Part shown: positions 17,859 to 25,343 of the stretch, one piece after another | Layout of the letters: each line of letters opens with the position of its first letter | Numbering within the stretch: position 1 is the stretch's first letter | Translations under genes and position numbers: made by a program | Source: Enterobacteriaceae bacterium UBA2655 | Lineage (GTDB): Bacteria; Pseudomonadota; Gammaproteobacteria; Enterobacterales; Enterobacteriaceae | Direction: 5' to 3' | Assembly (NCBI GenBank): GCA_002359495.1 | Contig: DENB01000032.1 | Location: forward strand, 246-64,245 | DNA length: 64,000 bases | Notes under the pieces: generated by a model | Told to the model about the DNA's origin: nothing | Seen by the model: only the letters and a program-made list of their open reading frames with translations | Databases searched by the model: none

Positions 17859-19214
17859 TTACAGCTCTTCGCTGTACTGCGGCACCGGATTACGGAAGCT
17901 GCGGGTCACAAAGGCGAGATAGACGATGCCGATCGCCGCCCAAATCAGACCCAGCGTCATGGAGCTGGCTTCCAGGTTCGCCCAGAGCGCGCCGACCGTC
18001 AGCGCCCCCAGCAGCGGCAGCACCAGGAAGTGCAGGTGATCCTTCAGCGTCTTGTTGCGCTTCTCGCGGATCCAGAACTGTGCGATCACCGACAGGTTAA
18101 CAAAGGTAAAGGCGACCAGCGCACCGAAGTTAATCAGCGCAGTGGCGGTAACCAGGTCGAAATTGATCGCCAGCAGCGCAATGGCGCCGACCAGCAGCAC
18201 GTTCAGCGACGGGGTGCGCCATTTCGGATGAATGTAGCCGAAGACACGCTCCGGGAACACGCCGTCACGGCCCATGACATACATCAGACGCGAGACGCCG
18301 GCATGCGCCGCCATGCCCGACGCCAGAACGGTCACCACGGAGAAGATCAGGATGCCGACCTGCAATGCCTTGCCTGCCACGAACAGCATGATTTCCGGCT
18401 GCGAAGAGTCCGGATTCTGGAAGCGCGAGATATCCGGGAAGTAAAGCTGCAGGAAATAGGAAACCACGATAAAGATCAGGCCGCCGATCAGCGCGGTCAG
18501 GAAAATCGCGCGTGGAATGGTGCGCTCTGCGTCTTTGGTCTCTTCAGACAACGAGCTGATCCCGTCAAAGCCGAGGAACGAGAAGCAGAGGATCGTCGCC
18601 CCGGTAATCATCGGCACTACCTGCGCATCCGGCGACCAGAAGGGACGCGAACTGCTCAGCGTGCCAGCGCCGACGCCATGCGCCACGCCGTAGATCACCA
18701 TGCCGGTAATGCCGACCATCACCAGTACCTGAAGCACCACGATCACGCTGTTGAAATTCGCGACGGTTTTGATGCCTCTCAGGTTTGAGAACGTCATAAA
18801 GCCAACCAGCAGCACCACAAAAATCCATGACGGGATCCCAGGCACCAGCGATTCAAAATAGCTTTTCGCCAGCAGGATGTTGATCATCGGCATGAACAGA
18901 TAGTCCAGCAACGATGACCAGCCCACCATGAAGCCCACGTGCGGGCTGATCGCCTTCTGCGCGTAGGTATAGGCCGAACCCGCAGAGGGGAAGCGACGTA
19001 CCAGCTTGCCGTAACTGACGGCGGTAAACAGAATCGCAATCAGCGCAAAGGCGTAGGCGGTGGCGACATGGCCATTGGTTAACCCGGAGACGATGCCGAA
19101 GGTATCGAATAGCGTCATCGGCTGCATGTAGGCCAGGCCAATCATCACGACCGGCATCAGGGTTAAAGTTTTTTTCAGGTGGGCACGCTGCGGTGCGGCT
19201 GAGGCGTTATGCAT
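17859..19214 (-). CDS. plaP: Putrescine importer PlaP (APC permease)
   Basis: The 451-residue, twelve-helix APC-family permease matches E. coli PlaP (YeeF) over its length, for example [39 protein letters not shown] and [15 protein letters not shown]. PlaP is the low-affinity proton-driven putrescine importer of the inner membrane. Position next to puu genes fits uptake feeding putrescine catabolism, since no puuP is present here. I start at ATG 19214; a GTG one codon upstream is possible. The first bases overlap the stop of a 50-codon upstream ORF, suggesting coupled translation. Confidence 0.94.
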   Translation of the reverse strand: MHNASAAPQRAHLKKTLTLMPVVMIGLAYMQPMTLFDTFGIVSGLTNGHVATAYAFALIAILFTAVSYGKLVRRFPSAGSAYTYAQKAISPHVGFMVGWSSLLDYLFMPMINILLAKSYFESLVPGIPSWIFVVLLVGFMTFSNLRGIKTVANFNSVIVVLQVLVMVGITGMVIYGVAHGVGAGTLSSSRPFWSPDAQVVPMITGATILCFSFLGFDGISSLSEETKDAERTIPRAIFLTALIGGLIFIVVSYFLQLYFPDISRFQNPDSSQPEIMLFVAGKALQVGILIFSVVTVLASGMAAHAGVSRLMYVMGRDGVFPERVFGYIHPKWRTPSLNVLLVGAIALLAINFDLVTATALINFGALVAFTFVNLSVIAQFWIREKRNKTLKDHLHFLVLPLLGALTVGALWANLEASSMTLGLIWAAIGIVYLAFVTRSFRNPVPQYSEEL

Positions 19215-19359
19215 CACGGTTCTGTCCCCCGATGGCGGCAGACATTACTGGCATAGAGCGGGTGGGAATAAGCTGATGAGTGCGGGCAGCCGGCGCGGCG
19301 CCATAATCATCACGTAAGCGAGTACCAGCCTGCGCTGGCGCACGGGTAAACAGCCCCAT
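19207..19359 (-). CDS. Possible upstream peptide overlapping plaP
   Basis: A 50-codon ORF starts at ATG 19359 with GAGGA seven bases upstream, and its TAA (19209-19207) overlaps the plaP ATG by 8 bases (ATGCATAA). The peptide starts [15 protein letters not shown] and is arginine- and alanine-rich, not membrane-like. The good ribosome-binding site and overlap suggest a translational coupling or leader role; E. coli has the small gene yoeI annotated near plaP, but I cannot show that they are related. Coding status is uncertain. Confidence 0.4.
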   Translation of the reverse strand: MGLFTRAPAQAGTRLRDDYGAAPAARTHQLIPTRSMPVMSAAIGGQNRDA

Positions 19360-19455
19360 CTTTAAATCCTCAATCTCACGCTCGCAGCGTGTTTCTGTGT
19401 ATATCTATCCGGAAAGGTTCCCGGCCTCGGTAAGCGTTTGGTGTAAACAACATGC

Positions 19456-19488
19456 AAAAAAATAACCGGCGCGGTTAGCGTCGGTTAT
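19456..19488 (-). terminator. Rho-independent terminator of puuA
   Basis: Read on the minus strand, ATAACCG-A-CGC pairs with GCG-C-CGGTTAT around loop TAACC and runs straight into seven T residues. It lies 96 bases after the puuA stop and before the plaP leader ORF, so it separates puuA from plaP transcription. Confidence 0.8.
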
Positions 19489-19583
19489 AGTCTGTTTTGC
19501 AGGGGGCATATTTTGCCCCAATTGGCGGACAAAAAACAAGACGTTAAGATCATCTTTTATGGGAAAGCCGGAAAAGCGCGCCG

Positions 19584-20999
19584 TCAGGCATTTTTCAGCA
19601 TCCAGTCGATCTCCGTTGCCGTGATCAGGCGTTCAAACTGCGCCAGCTCGTACTGTTTGCAGCTGCGCCAGACGGCGCTGAAACGCTCGCCGAGCAGCGT
19701 TTGCAGCGAAGCACTGTGTTCGAACTCATACAGCGCGTCGCTCTGGCGAATCGGCAGTGGTATCCCTTCCGCCTCATGGCCGTTGCCCTGCACCGGCAGC
19801 GGCAGCGACAGTTGATGATCCAGACCATGCAGCATCCCGGCGAGGATGGCCGAGACCACCAGGTAGGGATTGGCGTCCGCGCCCGCCACCCGGTACTCGA
19901 TACGCCGGTTCTCCAAATCGCCGCAGGGAATGCGCAGCGCCACGGTGCGGTTGTTATGGCCCCAGGAGGCCTGCAGCGGCACGAAAGATTCCGGTGCAAA
20001 TCGACGGTAGGCGTTGACGTTAGGCGCCAGCAGCGCCATGGAGGCGGGCATCAGATCGAGCATGCCGGCCAGCGCGCGTTTCAGCAGCGGCGAATCACTG
20101 CCGTCATCGCTGGCGAACGCATTGCGATCGGCGGCGTCCAGCATGCTGATATGCACATGCATGCCGCTGCCGGCATACTCTTCATAAGGTTTCGCCATAA
20201 AGGTGGCGGTCATACCGTGATTTTCCGCTACCTGACGTATCAGCCGCTTCAGCTGTATGGCGTCGTCGCAGGCTTTCAGCACGTCGCGAGTATGATGCAG
20301 ATTGATTTCAAACTGGCCGGGCGACGCCTCCGCCAGCGCGCCGTCGGCGGGAATGCCCTGCAGCTTCGCCAGCGCGTCGATGTCGCGCAGCACGTCCGCG
20401 AAGTGGTCGAGATTGTCTACGGAATAAACCTGGCTCTGTCGGTTGCGATCGTCGCTGCCTGGCGCGCACGGCGGCTGGATATAACCCTCCGCGTCACGCT
20501 GCTTATCAACCAGATAGAACTCCAACTCTACCGCTATCACCGGAAAAAGCCCGCGATTGCGCAGCTGCTGCCACAGCTGGCTCAGCACGTTTCGGGGTTC
20601 AACGTCAAAGGGAGTGCCATCTTGGTTGCGCATGGTAAGAAGAATTTGCGCGATGCGATCGGGATTGGAAGCGGAGGGAATAAGCGTACCGGCGACCGGG
20701 ACGCAGAGGTTATCGGGTTCGCCGAGCGATTGCCCCAGCCCGGCCTCTTCTACGGTATTGCCTAAAATATCCATTGCAAAGACCGAAGCCGGAAAATAAC
20801 AGCCTTTTTCCAGTCTGGCTAGGGCGGAGACGGGGATGCGCTTGCCGCGAAAAACCCCATTTAAATCATTAAGAAGAATATCGACATACTGCGTTTCAGG
20901 ATGGCGTTCCAGCCAGGATTTCACCTCAAGCTGGAACGCGCTGGTTCGTTTCTCTTCACCGTAACGCGTGAAGTCTTCCACTTCCACCAGGTTCGTCAT
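19584..20999 (-). CDS. puuA: Gamma-glutamylputrescine synthetase
   Basis: The 471-residue protein is a glutamine-synthetase-fold enzyme and matches E. coli PuuA over its length: DILLNDLNGVFRGKRIPVS, the ELEFYLVDKQRDAEGYIQPP ligand region, EASPGQFEINLHHT, MAKPYEE-GSGMHVHIS, NNRTVALRIPCGD, and the shared C-terminus ATEIDWMLKNA. It ligates glutamate to putrescine using ATP, the first step of the Puu pathway. It is transcribed divergently from puuD; the shared gap carries a PuuR-like palindrome. A GGTGGGAC segment precedes the ATG. It has its own terminator downstream. Confidence 0.95.
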   Translation of the reverse strand: MTNLVEVEDFTRYGEEKRTSAFQLEVKSWLERHPETQYVDILLNDLNGVFRGKRIPVSALARLEKGCYFPASVFAMDILGNTVEEAGLGQSLGEPDNLCVPVAGTLIPSASNPDRIAQILLTMRNQDGTPFDVEPRNVLSQLWQQLRNRGLFPVIAVELEFYLVDKQRDAEGYIQPPCAPGSDDRNRQSQVYSVDNLDHFADVLRDIDALAKLQGIPADGALAEASPGQFEINLHHTRDVLKACDDAIQLKRLIRQVAENHGMTATFMAKPYEEYAGSGMHVHISMLDAADRNAFASDDGSDSPLLKRALAGMLDLMPASMALLAPNVNAYRRFAPESFVPLQASWGHNNRTVALRIPCGDLENRRIEYRVAGADANPYLVVSAILAGMLHGLDHQLSLPLPVQGNGHEAEGIPLPIRQSDALYEFEHSASLQTLLGERFSAVWRSCKQYELAQFERLITATEIDWMLKNA

Positions 21000-21080
21000 A
21001 GTCCCACCCGCCTTTTACCTTTGTAATGGTTTGCGCGATGCTCAAAATAACAGCCACTTCTCAACCATAGCTCTAACACA

Positions 21081-21157
21081 AAAAGTGTGCAAATGTAACA
21101 AATCTGTTTGAAGAACACGCAGTCGATTGCTAGATTGTCAATATATTGCACACTTTT
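21081..21157. repeat. Perfect 12-bp inverted repeat in the puuA-puuD gap
   Basis: AAAAGTGTGCAA at 21081-21092 and TTGCACACTTTT at 21146-21157 are exact inverted copies 53 bases apart. The right copy overlaps the PuuR-like operator. They could be paired sites for looping or for a second regulator. Confidence 0.5.
21135..21152. promoter_or_regulatory. PuuR-like operator
   Basis: The perfect palindrome CAATATATTG (21139-21148), flanked by GT and CA, closely resembles the known enterobacterial PuuR operator, whose core is CAATATATTG within a GNCAATATATTGACC type site. It lies 59 bases upstream of the puuD start and about 135 bases from the puuA start, well placed to control both. Confidence 0.75.
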
Positions 21158-21210
21158 GCGCCATATATGCTCTGTCGGTGAAAATATTTAACAGCGATGT
21201 GAGGGAAAGG

Positions 21211-21975
21211 ATGGGCATTATATTTGACAAGCCTTTGATTGGCGTAGTGATGTGTCAGATCGACCGAGGCGGCCACCCTACGCAAACTGTGCATAACAAA
21301 TATTTTGACGCCGTGATCCAGGCGGGCGGCGTTCCCCTTGGGCTGCCCCACGGCCTGGTGGCGTCGCCCGACTTGCTGGAGCGCGCCATGGCGGTGCTGG
21401 ATGGCGTGCTGCTTACCGGCAGCACCAGCAATATCGAACCCTGGCATTATGGCGAAGAAGGAGACGAGCCTGATGCCGATCCCGGCCGCGACAGGCTGGC
21501 GTTCGGCGTGCTGACCAAAGCGATCGGCAAAAAAATGCCGATTCTGGCGATCTGCCGCGGTTTGCAGGAGCTGGTGGTGATCAACGGCGGCTCGCTCTGG
21601 CGTCAGCTTGCGCTTCAGCCGGGATTTATCACCCACCAGGAAGATGATACCCAGCCGCTGGCGCAGCAGTACGCGCCCGCCCATGAAGTATTCATTACGC
21701 CGGACGGCCTGCTCAGTCGTCTGCTTAACGGCAGTGAACGCCTGTGGGTTAATTCGCTGCATCAGCAAGGGATCCGCGAGTCAGGCGCACAGCTGAACGT
21801 AGAGGCGCGTGCCGCCGACGGGCTGATTGAAGCGGTGAGTCTGCGCCATCATCCTTTCGCCCTCGCGGTACAGTGGCATCCGGAATGGCAACCCTCGGAG
21901 TCTACGGCGTCGCGCCAGTTGTTCGACGGTTTTATCCACGCCTCGCTTTGCTATCACAAGGAAACATGCACATGA
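21211..21975 (+). CDS. puuD: Gamma-glutamyl-gamma-aminobutyrate hydrolase
   Basis: The 254-residue protein has the same length as E. coli PuuD and matches it: IGVVMC at the start, GEEGDEPDADPGRD, the class I amidotransferase-like nucleophile Cys in LAICRGLQELVV, VNSLHQQG, and the FALAVQWHPEWQ His/Glu pair. It hydrolyses gamma-glutamyl-GABA to GABA and glutamate. An upstream in-frame ATG exists, but GAGGG just before 21211 and the family N-terminus fix this start. Its stop overlaps puuR. GABA must then be handled elsewhere, since puuE is not nearby. Confidence 0.94.
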   Translation: MGIIFDKPLIGVVMCQIDRGGHPTQTVHNKYFDAVIQAGGVPLGLPHGLVASPDLLERAMAVLDGVLLTGSTSNIEPWHYGEEGDEPDADPGRDRLAFGVLTKAIGKKMPILAICRGLQELVVINGGSLWRQLALQPGFITHQEDDTQPLAQQYAPAHEVFITPDGLLSRLLNGSERLWVNSLHQQGIRESGAQLNVEARAADGLIEAVSLRHHPFALAVQWHPEWQPSESTASRQLFDGFIHASLCYHKETCT

Positions 21976-22529
21976 ACGACGGTACGCTGGCGCCCGGACG
22001 GCGCCTGTCGCAGATTCGGCAAGAGTTGGGCCTCTCCCAGCGCCGGGCTGCTGAGCTGTCAGGCCTGACTCACAGCGCGATCAGCACCATTGAGCAGGAT
22101 AAGGTGAGTCCGGCGGTGAGTACGCTACAAAAGCTGTTGAAGGTTTATGGCTTATCGCTTTCGGAGTTTTTTTCCGAACCTAACAAGGATGAAAGCCCGC
22201 AGGTGATCGTCGGGCCGGAGAATCTGGTGGAGCTGGGCGGCCAGGGCGTGTCGCTGAAGCTGATCCATAACGGTCGTCCACAGCGCGCGCTGGCGATGCT
22301 GCTGGAGACCTACGAGCCGGGCGCCAGCACCGGCGAGAAAATCCGTCATGCCGGAGAAGAGACCGGCACCCTGCTGGAGGGCGAAATCACGCTGGTGATA
22401 AACGGTCAGAGCTATCACCTCAACGCCGGAGAAAGTTACGTTATCGATACGGGTCTGCCGCACAGTTTCACCAATACGTCGACCCTGCCGTGTCGCATCG
22501 TCAGCGCCCACACTCCCGCTAATTTCTGA
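21972..22529 (+). CDS. puuR: Putrescine-responsive repressor PuuR
   Basis: The 185-residue protein has an N-terminal XRE-type helix-turn-helix (GLSQRRAAELSGLTHSAIST, about residues 19-38), a linker, and a C-terminal cupin (HAGEETGTLLEGEITLVING and the HSFTNTS region). Length and sequence match E. coli PuuR, which represses puuA and puuD and is released by putrescine. The ATG at 21972 sits nine bases after AAGGA and gives the E. coli-like N-terminus; ATG 21966 is too close to the site. It overlaps puuD by 4 bases. It probably binds the palindrome upstream of puuD. Confidence 0.95.
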   Translation: MNDGTLAPGRRLSQIRQELGLSQRRAAELSGLTHSAISTIEQDKVSPAVSTLQKLLKVYGLSLSEFFSEPNKDESPQVIVGPENLVELGGQGVSLKLIHNGRPQRALAMLLETYEPGASTGEKIRHAGEETGTLLEGEITLVINGQSYHLNAGESYVIDTGLPHSFTNTSTLPCRIVSAHTPANF

Positions 22530-22561
22530 GCGGGCTATTCATGAGCATGCAGGAGGTTGAG

Positions 22562-23839
22562 ATGAACCATGTGGAGAGCTATTACGCAGCATCAACCAAC
22601 CATCATGCTCCCTGGCCGCCCCTGCTGGGCACCGTGCACTGCGATGTCTGCGTGATCGGCGGCGGCTTCACCGGCCTTTCCGCCGCGCTTTATCTTACCG
22701 AGGCGGGTTATGACGTGGTGGTGCTGGAAGCGGCGCGCGTCGGCTTCGGCGCCAGCGGCCGCAACGGCGGACAAGTGGTGAACTCTTACAGCCGCGACGT
22801 TGAGGTGATTCAGCAGCGTTACGGCAAAGAGACGGCGCGCATGCTGGGCAGCATGATGTTTGAGGGCGCGGATATCATACGCGATCGCATCGATCGCTAC
22901 GCCATCGCCTGTGATTATCGTCCCGGCGGCATTTTCGCCGCGTTAAATCCACGTCAGATGAAGCATCTGCTCCACCAAAAAAAGTGGTGGGAACGTTACG
23001 GCAACCATGAGCTGGAGCTGCTTGACGAGCGCGGCATCCGGCGCGAAATCGCCACCGACCGCTACGTGGGCGGCCTGCTCGACCGGCGCGGCGGCCATCT
23101 GCATCCGCTCAACCTGGCGCTGGGCGAAGCGGAAGCGATTCGTCGCCATGGCGGACGCATTTACGAAGCCTCGCCGGCGACGGAGGTTCGCTATGGCGAG
23201 CCGAACCGGATTAAAACGCCTCAGGGCGAGGTGGAGGCCAAATTTGTTATTTTTGCCGGCAATGCCTACCTGCCCCCGCAGTTGGAACCGCGTCTGAGCC
23301 GCAAAAGCATGCCGTGCGGATCGCAAATCGTCACCACCGAGCCGTTAAGCCGCGACCAGGCGCTTTCGCTGTTGCCGAACAACCACTGTGTGGAAGACTG
23401 TAATTATCTGCTCGACTATTTTCGCCTGACGGCTGATAACCGCTTATTGTTCGGCGGCGGCGTAGTATACGGCGCGCGCGAGCCGGAAGATATCGAGGCC
23501 TTGATCCGTCCCAAGCTGGCGAAGACCTTTCCGCAACTGGGGAATGTGAAGCTGAGTCATCGCTGGAGCGGTAATTTTTTACTGACAAGGACGCGGATGC
23601 CGCAGTTCGGCCGCCTGGAGAAGCACGTTTACTATATGCAGGGCTACAGCGGGCATGGCGTCACCTGCACGCACCTGGCCGGAAAGCTGATTTCCGAAGT
23701 GCTACGCGGCGACGCGGAACGGTTCAACGCCTTCGCTAATCTGCCGCATCTGCATTTCCCCGGCGGGCGACGCTTTAAGGTGCCGTTAACTGCCATGGGC
23801 GCGGTGTGGTATGCGATAAGGGATCGGCTAGGGGTGTAG
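22562..23839 (+). CDS. puuB: Gamma-glutamylputrescine oxidase
   Basis: The 425-residue flavoprotein matches E. coli PuuB: an N-terminal DAO-type FAD site (CDVCVIGGGFTGLSAALYL with the acidic VVVLEAARVGFGASGRNGG stretch), SMMFEGADIIRDRI, YCVEDCNYLLDYFRLTADNR-like core, and a C-terminal YYMQGYSGHGVTCTHLAG flavin segment. It oxidises gamma-glutamylputrescine to the aldehyde with release of ammonia and hydrogen peroxide. AGGAGG at 22551-22556 fixes the ATG at 22562 rather than 22541. It is the last gene of the puuD-puuR-puuB operon; puuC, the aldehyde dehydrogenase usually between puuR and puuB, is missing here. Confidence 0.94.
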   Translation: MNHVESYYAASTNHHAPWPPLLGTVHCDVCVIGGGFTGLSAALYLTEAGYDVVVLEAARVGFGASGRNGGQVVNSYSRDVEVIQQRYGKETARMLGSMMFEGADIIRDRIDRYAIACDYRPGGIFAALNPRQMKHLLHQKKWWERYGNHELELLDERGIRREIATDRYVGGLLDRRGGHLHPLNLALGEAEAIRRHGGRIYEASPATEVRYGEPNRIKTPQGEVEAKFVIFAGNAYLPPQLEPRLSRKSMPCGSQIVTTEPLSRDQALSLLPNNHCVEDCNYLLDYFRLTADNRLLFGGGVVYGAREPEDIEALIRPKLAKTFPQLGNVKLSHRWSGNFLLTRTRMPQFGRLEKHVYYMQGYSGHGVTCTHLAGKLISEVLRGDAERFNAFANLPHLHFPGGRRFKVPLTAMGAVWYAIRDRLGV

Positions 23840-23935
23840 AAGTAGAGACCTTTGCGGACGGCTACGCGAAAATCCGGTGAGTACAAAACCGAAAGGTTCG
23901 CCATTTGTAGCGCGAAAAGCGTCTATGGCGAAATA

Positions 23936-23961
23936 AAAAGGGCAACTGCCGTCACCCTTTT
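23936..23961. terminator. Probable bidirectional terminator
   Basis: AAAAGGG (23936-23942) and CCCTTTT (23955-23961) form a stem between the convergent puuB and GtrA-family genes, with A and T runs on either side. Confidence 0.5.
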
Positions 23962-23967
23962 AAATCA

Positions 23968-24366
23968 TCAACCGTGGCGTTTTTTATAGAGCAGAAACCG
24001 GCTTGATAGAAAATTCGCCGCCATGCCCGCCACGCTTCCTGCCGCGACAGCGGCGACAGGCCATTGGTGAAACAGCGCATAGTGGCCGATTAACAGGTAA
24101 TAGACACCCAGGTTAATCGCCCCTCCTACGATCATCAACGACAGGTAATGGACGAATTCCGCCATCAGACCCCGACCAGCGGAGCATTGGCGAAAGGTGA
24201 CGTTGCGGTTGAATATCCACGTCATCAGTACTGCCATAAAAAAAGAAACGATCCTTCCCGCATAGATGCCAAGCACAGGTTTCAGCAGGTAAAGAACGCC
24301 GGCGTCCACCACAAAGCCAATTACCCCGGCGATGCCGAAAAGGAAAAGTTCTTTAATGACTTTCAT
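23968..24366 (-). CDS. GtrA-family membrane protein (putative polyprenyl-phosphate sugar flippase)
   Basis: The 132-residue protein has four transmembrane helices and the family landmarks FGIAGVIGFVVDAGVLYLL, FNRNVTF and the terminal NFLSSRFLLYKK. GtrA proteins are proposed to move undecaprenyl-phosphate-glucose across the inner membrane for O-antigen or other surface-glycan decoration. It overlaps the 3' end of the GtrB-type gene and so belongs to the same operon. An ATG two codons earlier (24372) is an alternative start; neither has a strong ribosome-binding site, consistent with coupled translation. Confidence 0.85.
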   Translation of the reverse strand: MKVIKELFLFGIAGVIGFVVDAGVLYLLKPVLGIYAGRIVSFFMAVLMTWIFNRNVTFRQCSAGRGLMAEFVHYLSLMIVGGAINLGVYYLLIGHYALFHQWPVAAVAAGSVAGMAANFLSSRFLLYKKRHG

Positions 24367-25339
24367 GATCATCTTTTGGCAGCGTTTGTGGTATGGAAAG
24401 ATAAATCAAGCGCTTGGTCTCATTGCGGCCCAGAGTCACCGTACTTAAAACCAGTCCGCTGAAAAAGGAAATGATTGCAGAAAGCATCAGCGCCACAGAA
24501 AGGATTGCCGTTGGAAAACGCGGCACCAATCCGGTTTCCAGATATTCGATAAAGACGCCCGAAAAGAGCAGTAACGAAAGTACGCCCAGTATTAACGAAA
24601 CGATTGTGAAAAACATGAAAGGTCTTTCGCTGACGTACAGGTTAATGATGGTACGTAAGATTTTGATGCCGTCTTTGTAAGTAGACAGCTTGCTGGTCGA
24701 ACCCTCGGGACGCGCGCCGTAGGGCGTAGAAACTTCATCGTAGGGCATACGCAATTCAAGCGCATGCACCGTCAGTTCCGTTTCAGTTTCAAATCCTTTT
24801 GCCAGAGCCGGAAAGGATTTGACATAGCGGCGGGAAAATACGCGATAGCCGGAAAGCATATCGGTAAATTTGCCCCCAAATATGCTCATTACCGCTCCGG
24901 TCAACATACGGTTACCGAAACGATGACCGTGACGGTAAGTGGCGGCTGTTTTCTCTCCGACTTCCTCACGTCTCCCCACGACCATATCGAGCTGTTCATC
25001 CAACAGTTTGTCCATCAAACGATGGGCGGAAGAGGCGTCATAAGTATCGTCGCCGTCGGCCATGATATAGATATCTGCTTCTACATCAGCAAACATCCTT
25101 CTGACAACGTTCCCTTTGCCTTTATGCTTAACGCTATGCACGATAGCGCCAGCTTCTTTAGCGAACTCGATTGTGCGATCGGTCGAGTTGTTGTCGAAGA
25201 CATAAATAGCCGCTTCAGGCACGGCTGTTTTAAAGCTGGCGATCACGCTTTTCACCGCCAGTTCTTCGTTGTAGCATGGAAGAATGACTGCAACTCGATT
25301 TCCGCGGTAGAGCGACTTATATTGCATAGTTTTATCCAT
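24353..25339 (-). CDS. GtrB-type GT2 glycosyltransferase (polyprenyl-phosphate sugar synthase)
   Basis: The protein is a family 2 glycosyltransferase with RVAVILPCYNEELAVKSVI, the nucleotide-sugar motif IMADGDDTYD, and two C-terminal transmembrane helices (PFMFFTIVSLILGVLSLLLF and LSVALMLSAIISFFSGLVL). This is the layout of GtrB/DPM1-type enzymes that load a sugar onto undecaprenyl phosphate at the cytoplasmic face. The ATG at 25339 comes 4 bases after the upstream stop and suits reinitiation; starts at 25357 or 25369 (TTG) are also open. GC content is near that of the core genome, unlike the AT-rich gene before it. Confidence 0.88.
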   Translation of the reverse strand: MDKTMQYKSLYRGNRVAVILPCYNEELAVKSVIASFKTAVPEAAIYVFDNNSTDRTIEFAKEAGAIVHSVKHKGKGNVVRRMFADVEADIYIMADGDDTYDASSAHRLMDKLLDEQLDMVVGRREEVGEKTAATYRHGHRFGNRMLTGAVMSIFGGKFTDMLSGYRVFSRRYVKSFPALAKGFETETELTVHALELRMPYDEVSTPYGARPEGSTSKLSTYKDGIKILRTIINLYVSERPFMFFTIVSLILGVLSLLLFSGVFIEYLETGLVPRFPTAILSVALMLSAIISFFSGLVLSTVTLGRNETKRLIYLSIPQTLPKDDHESH

Positions 25340-25343
25340 TATT

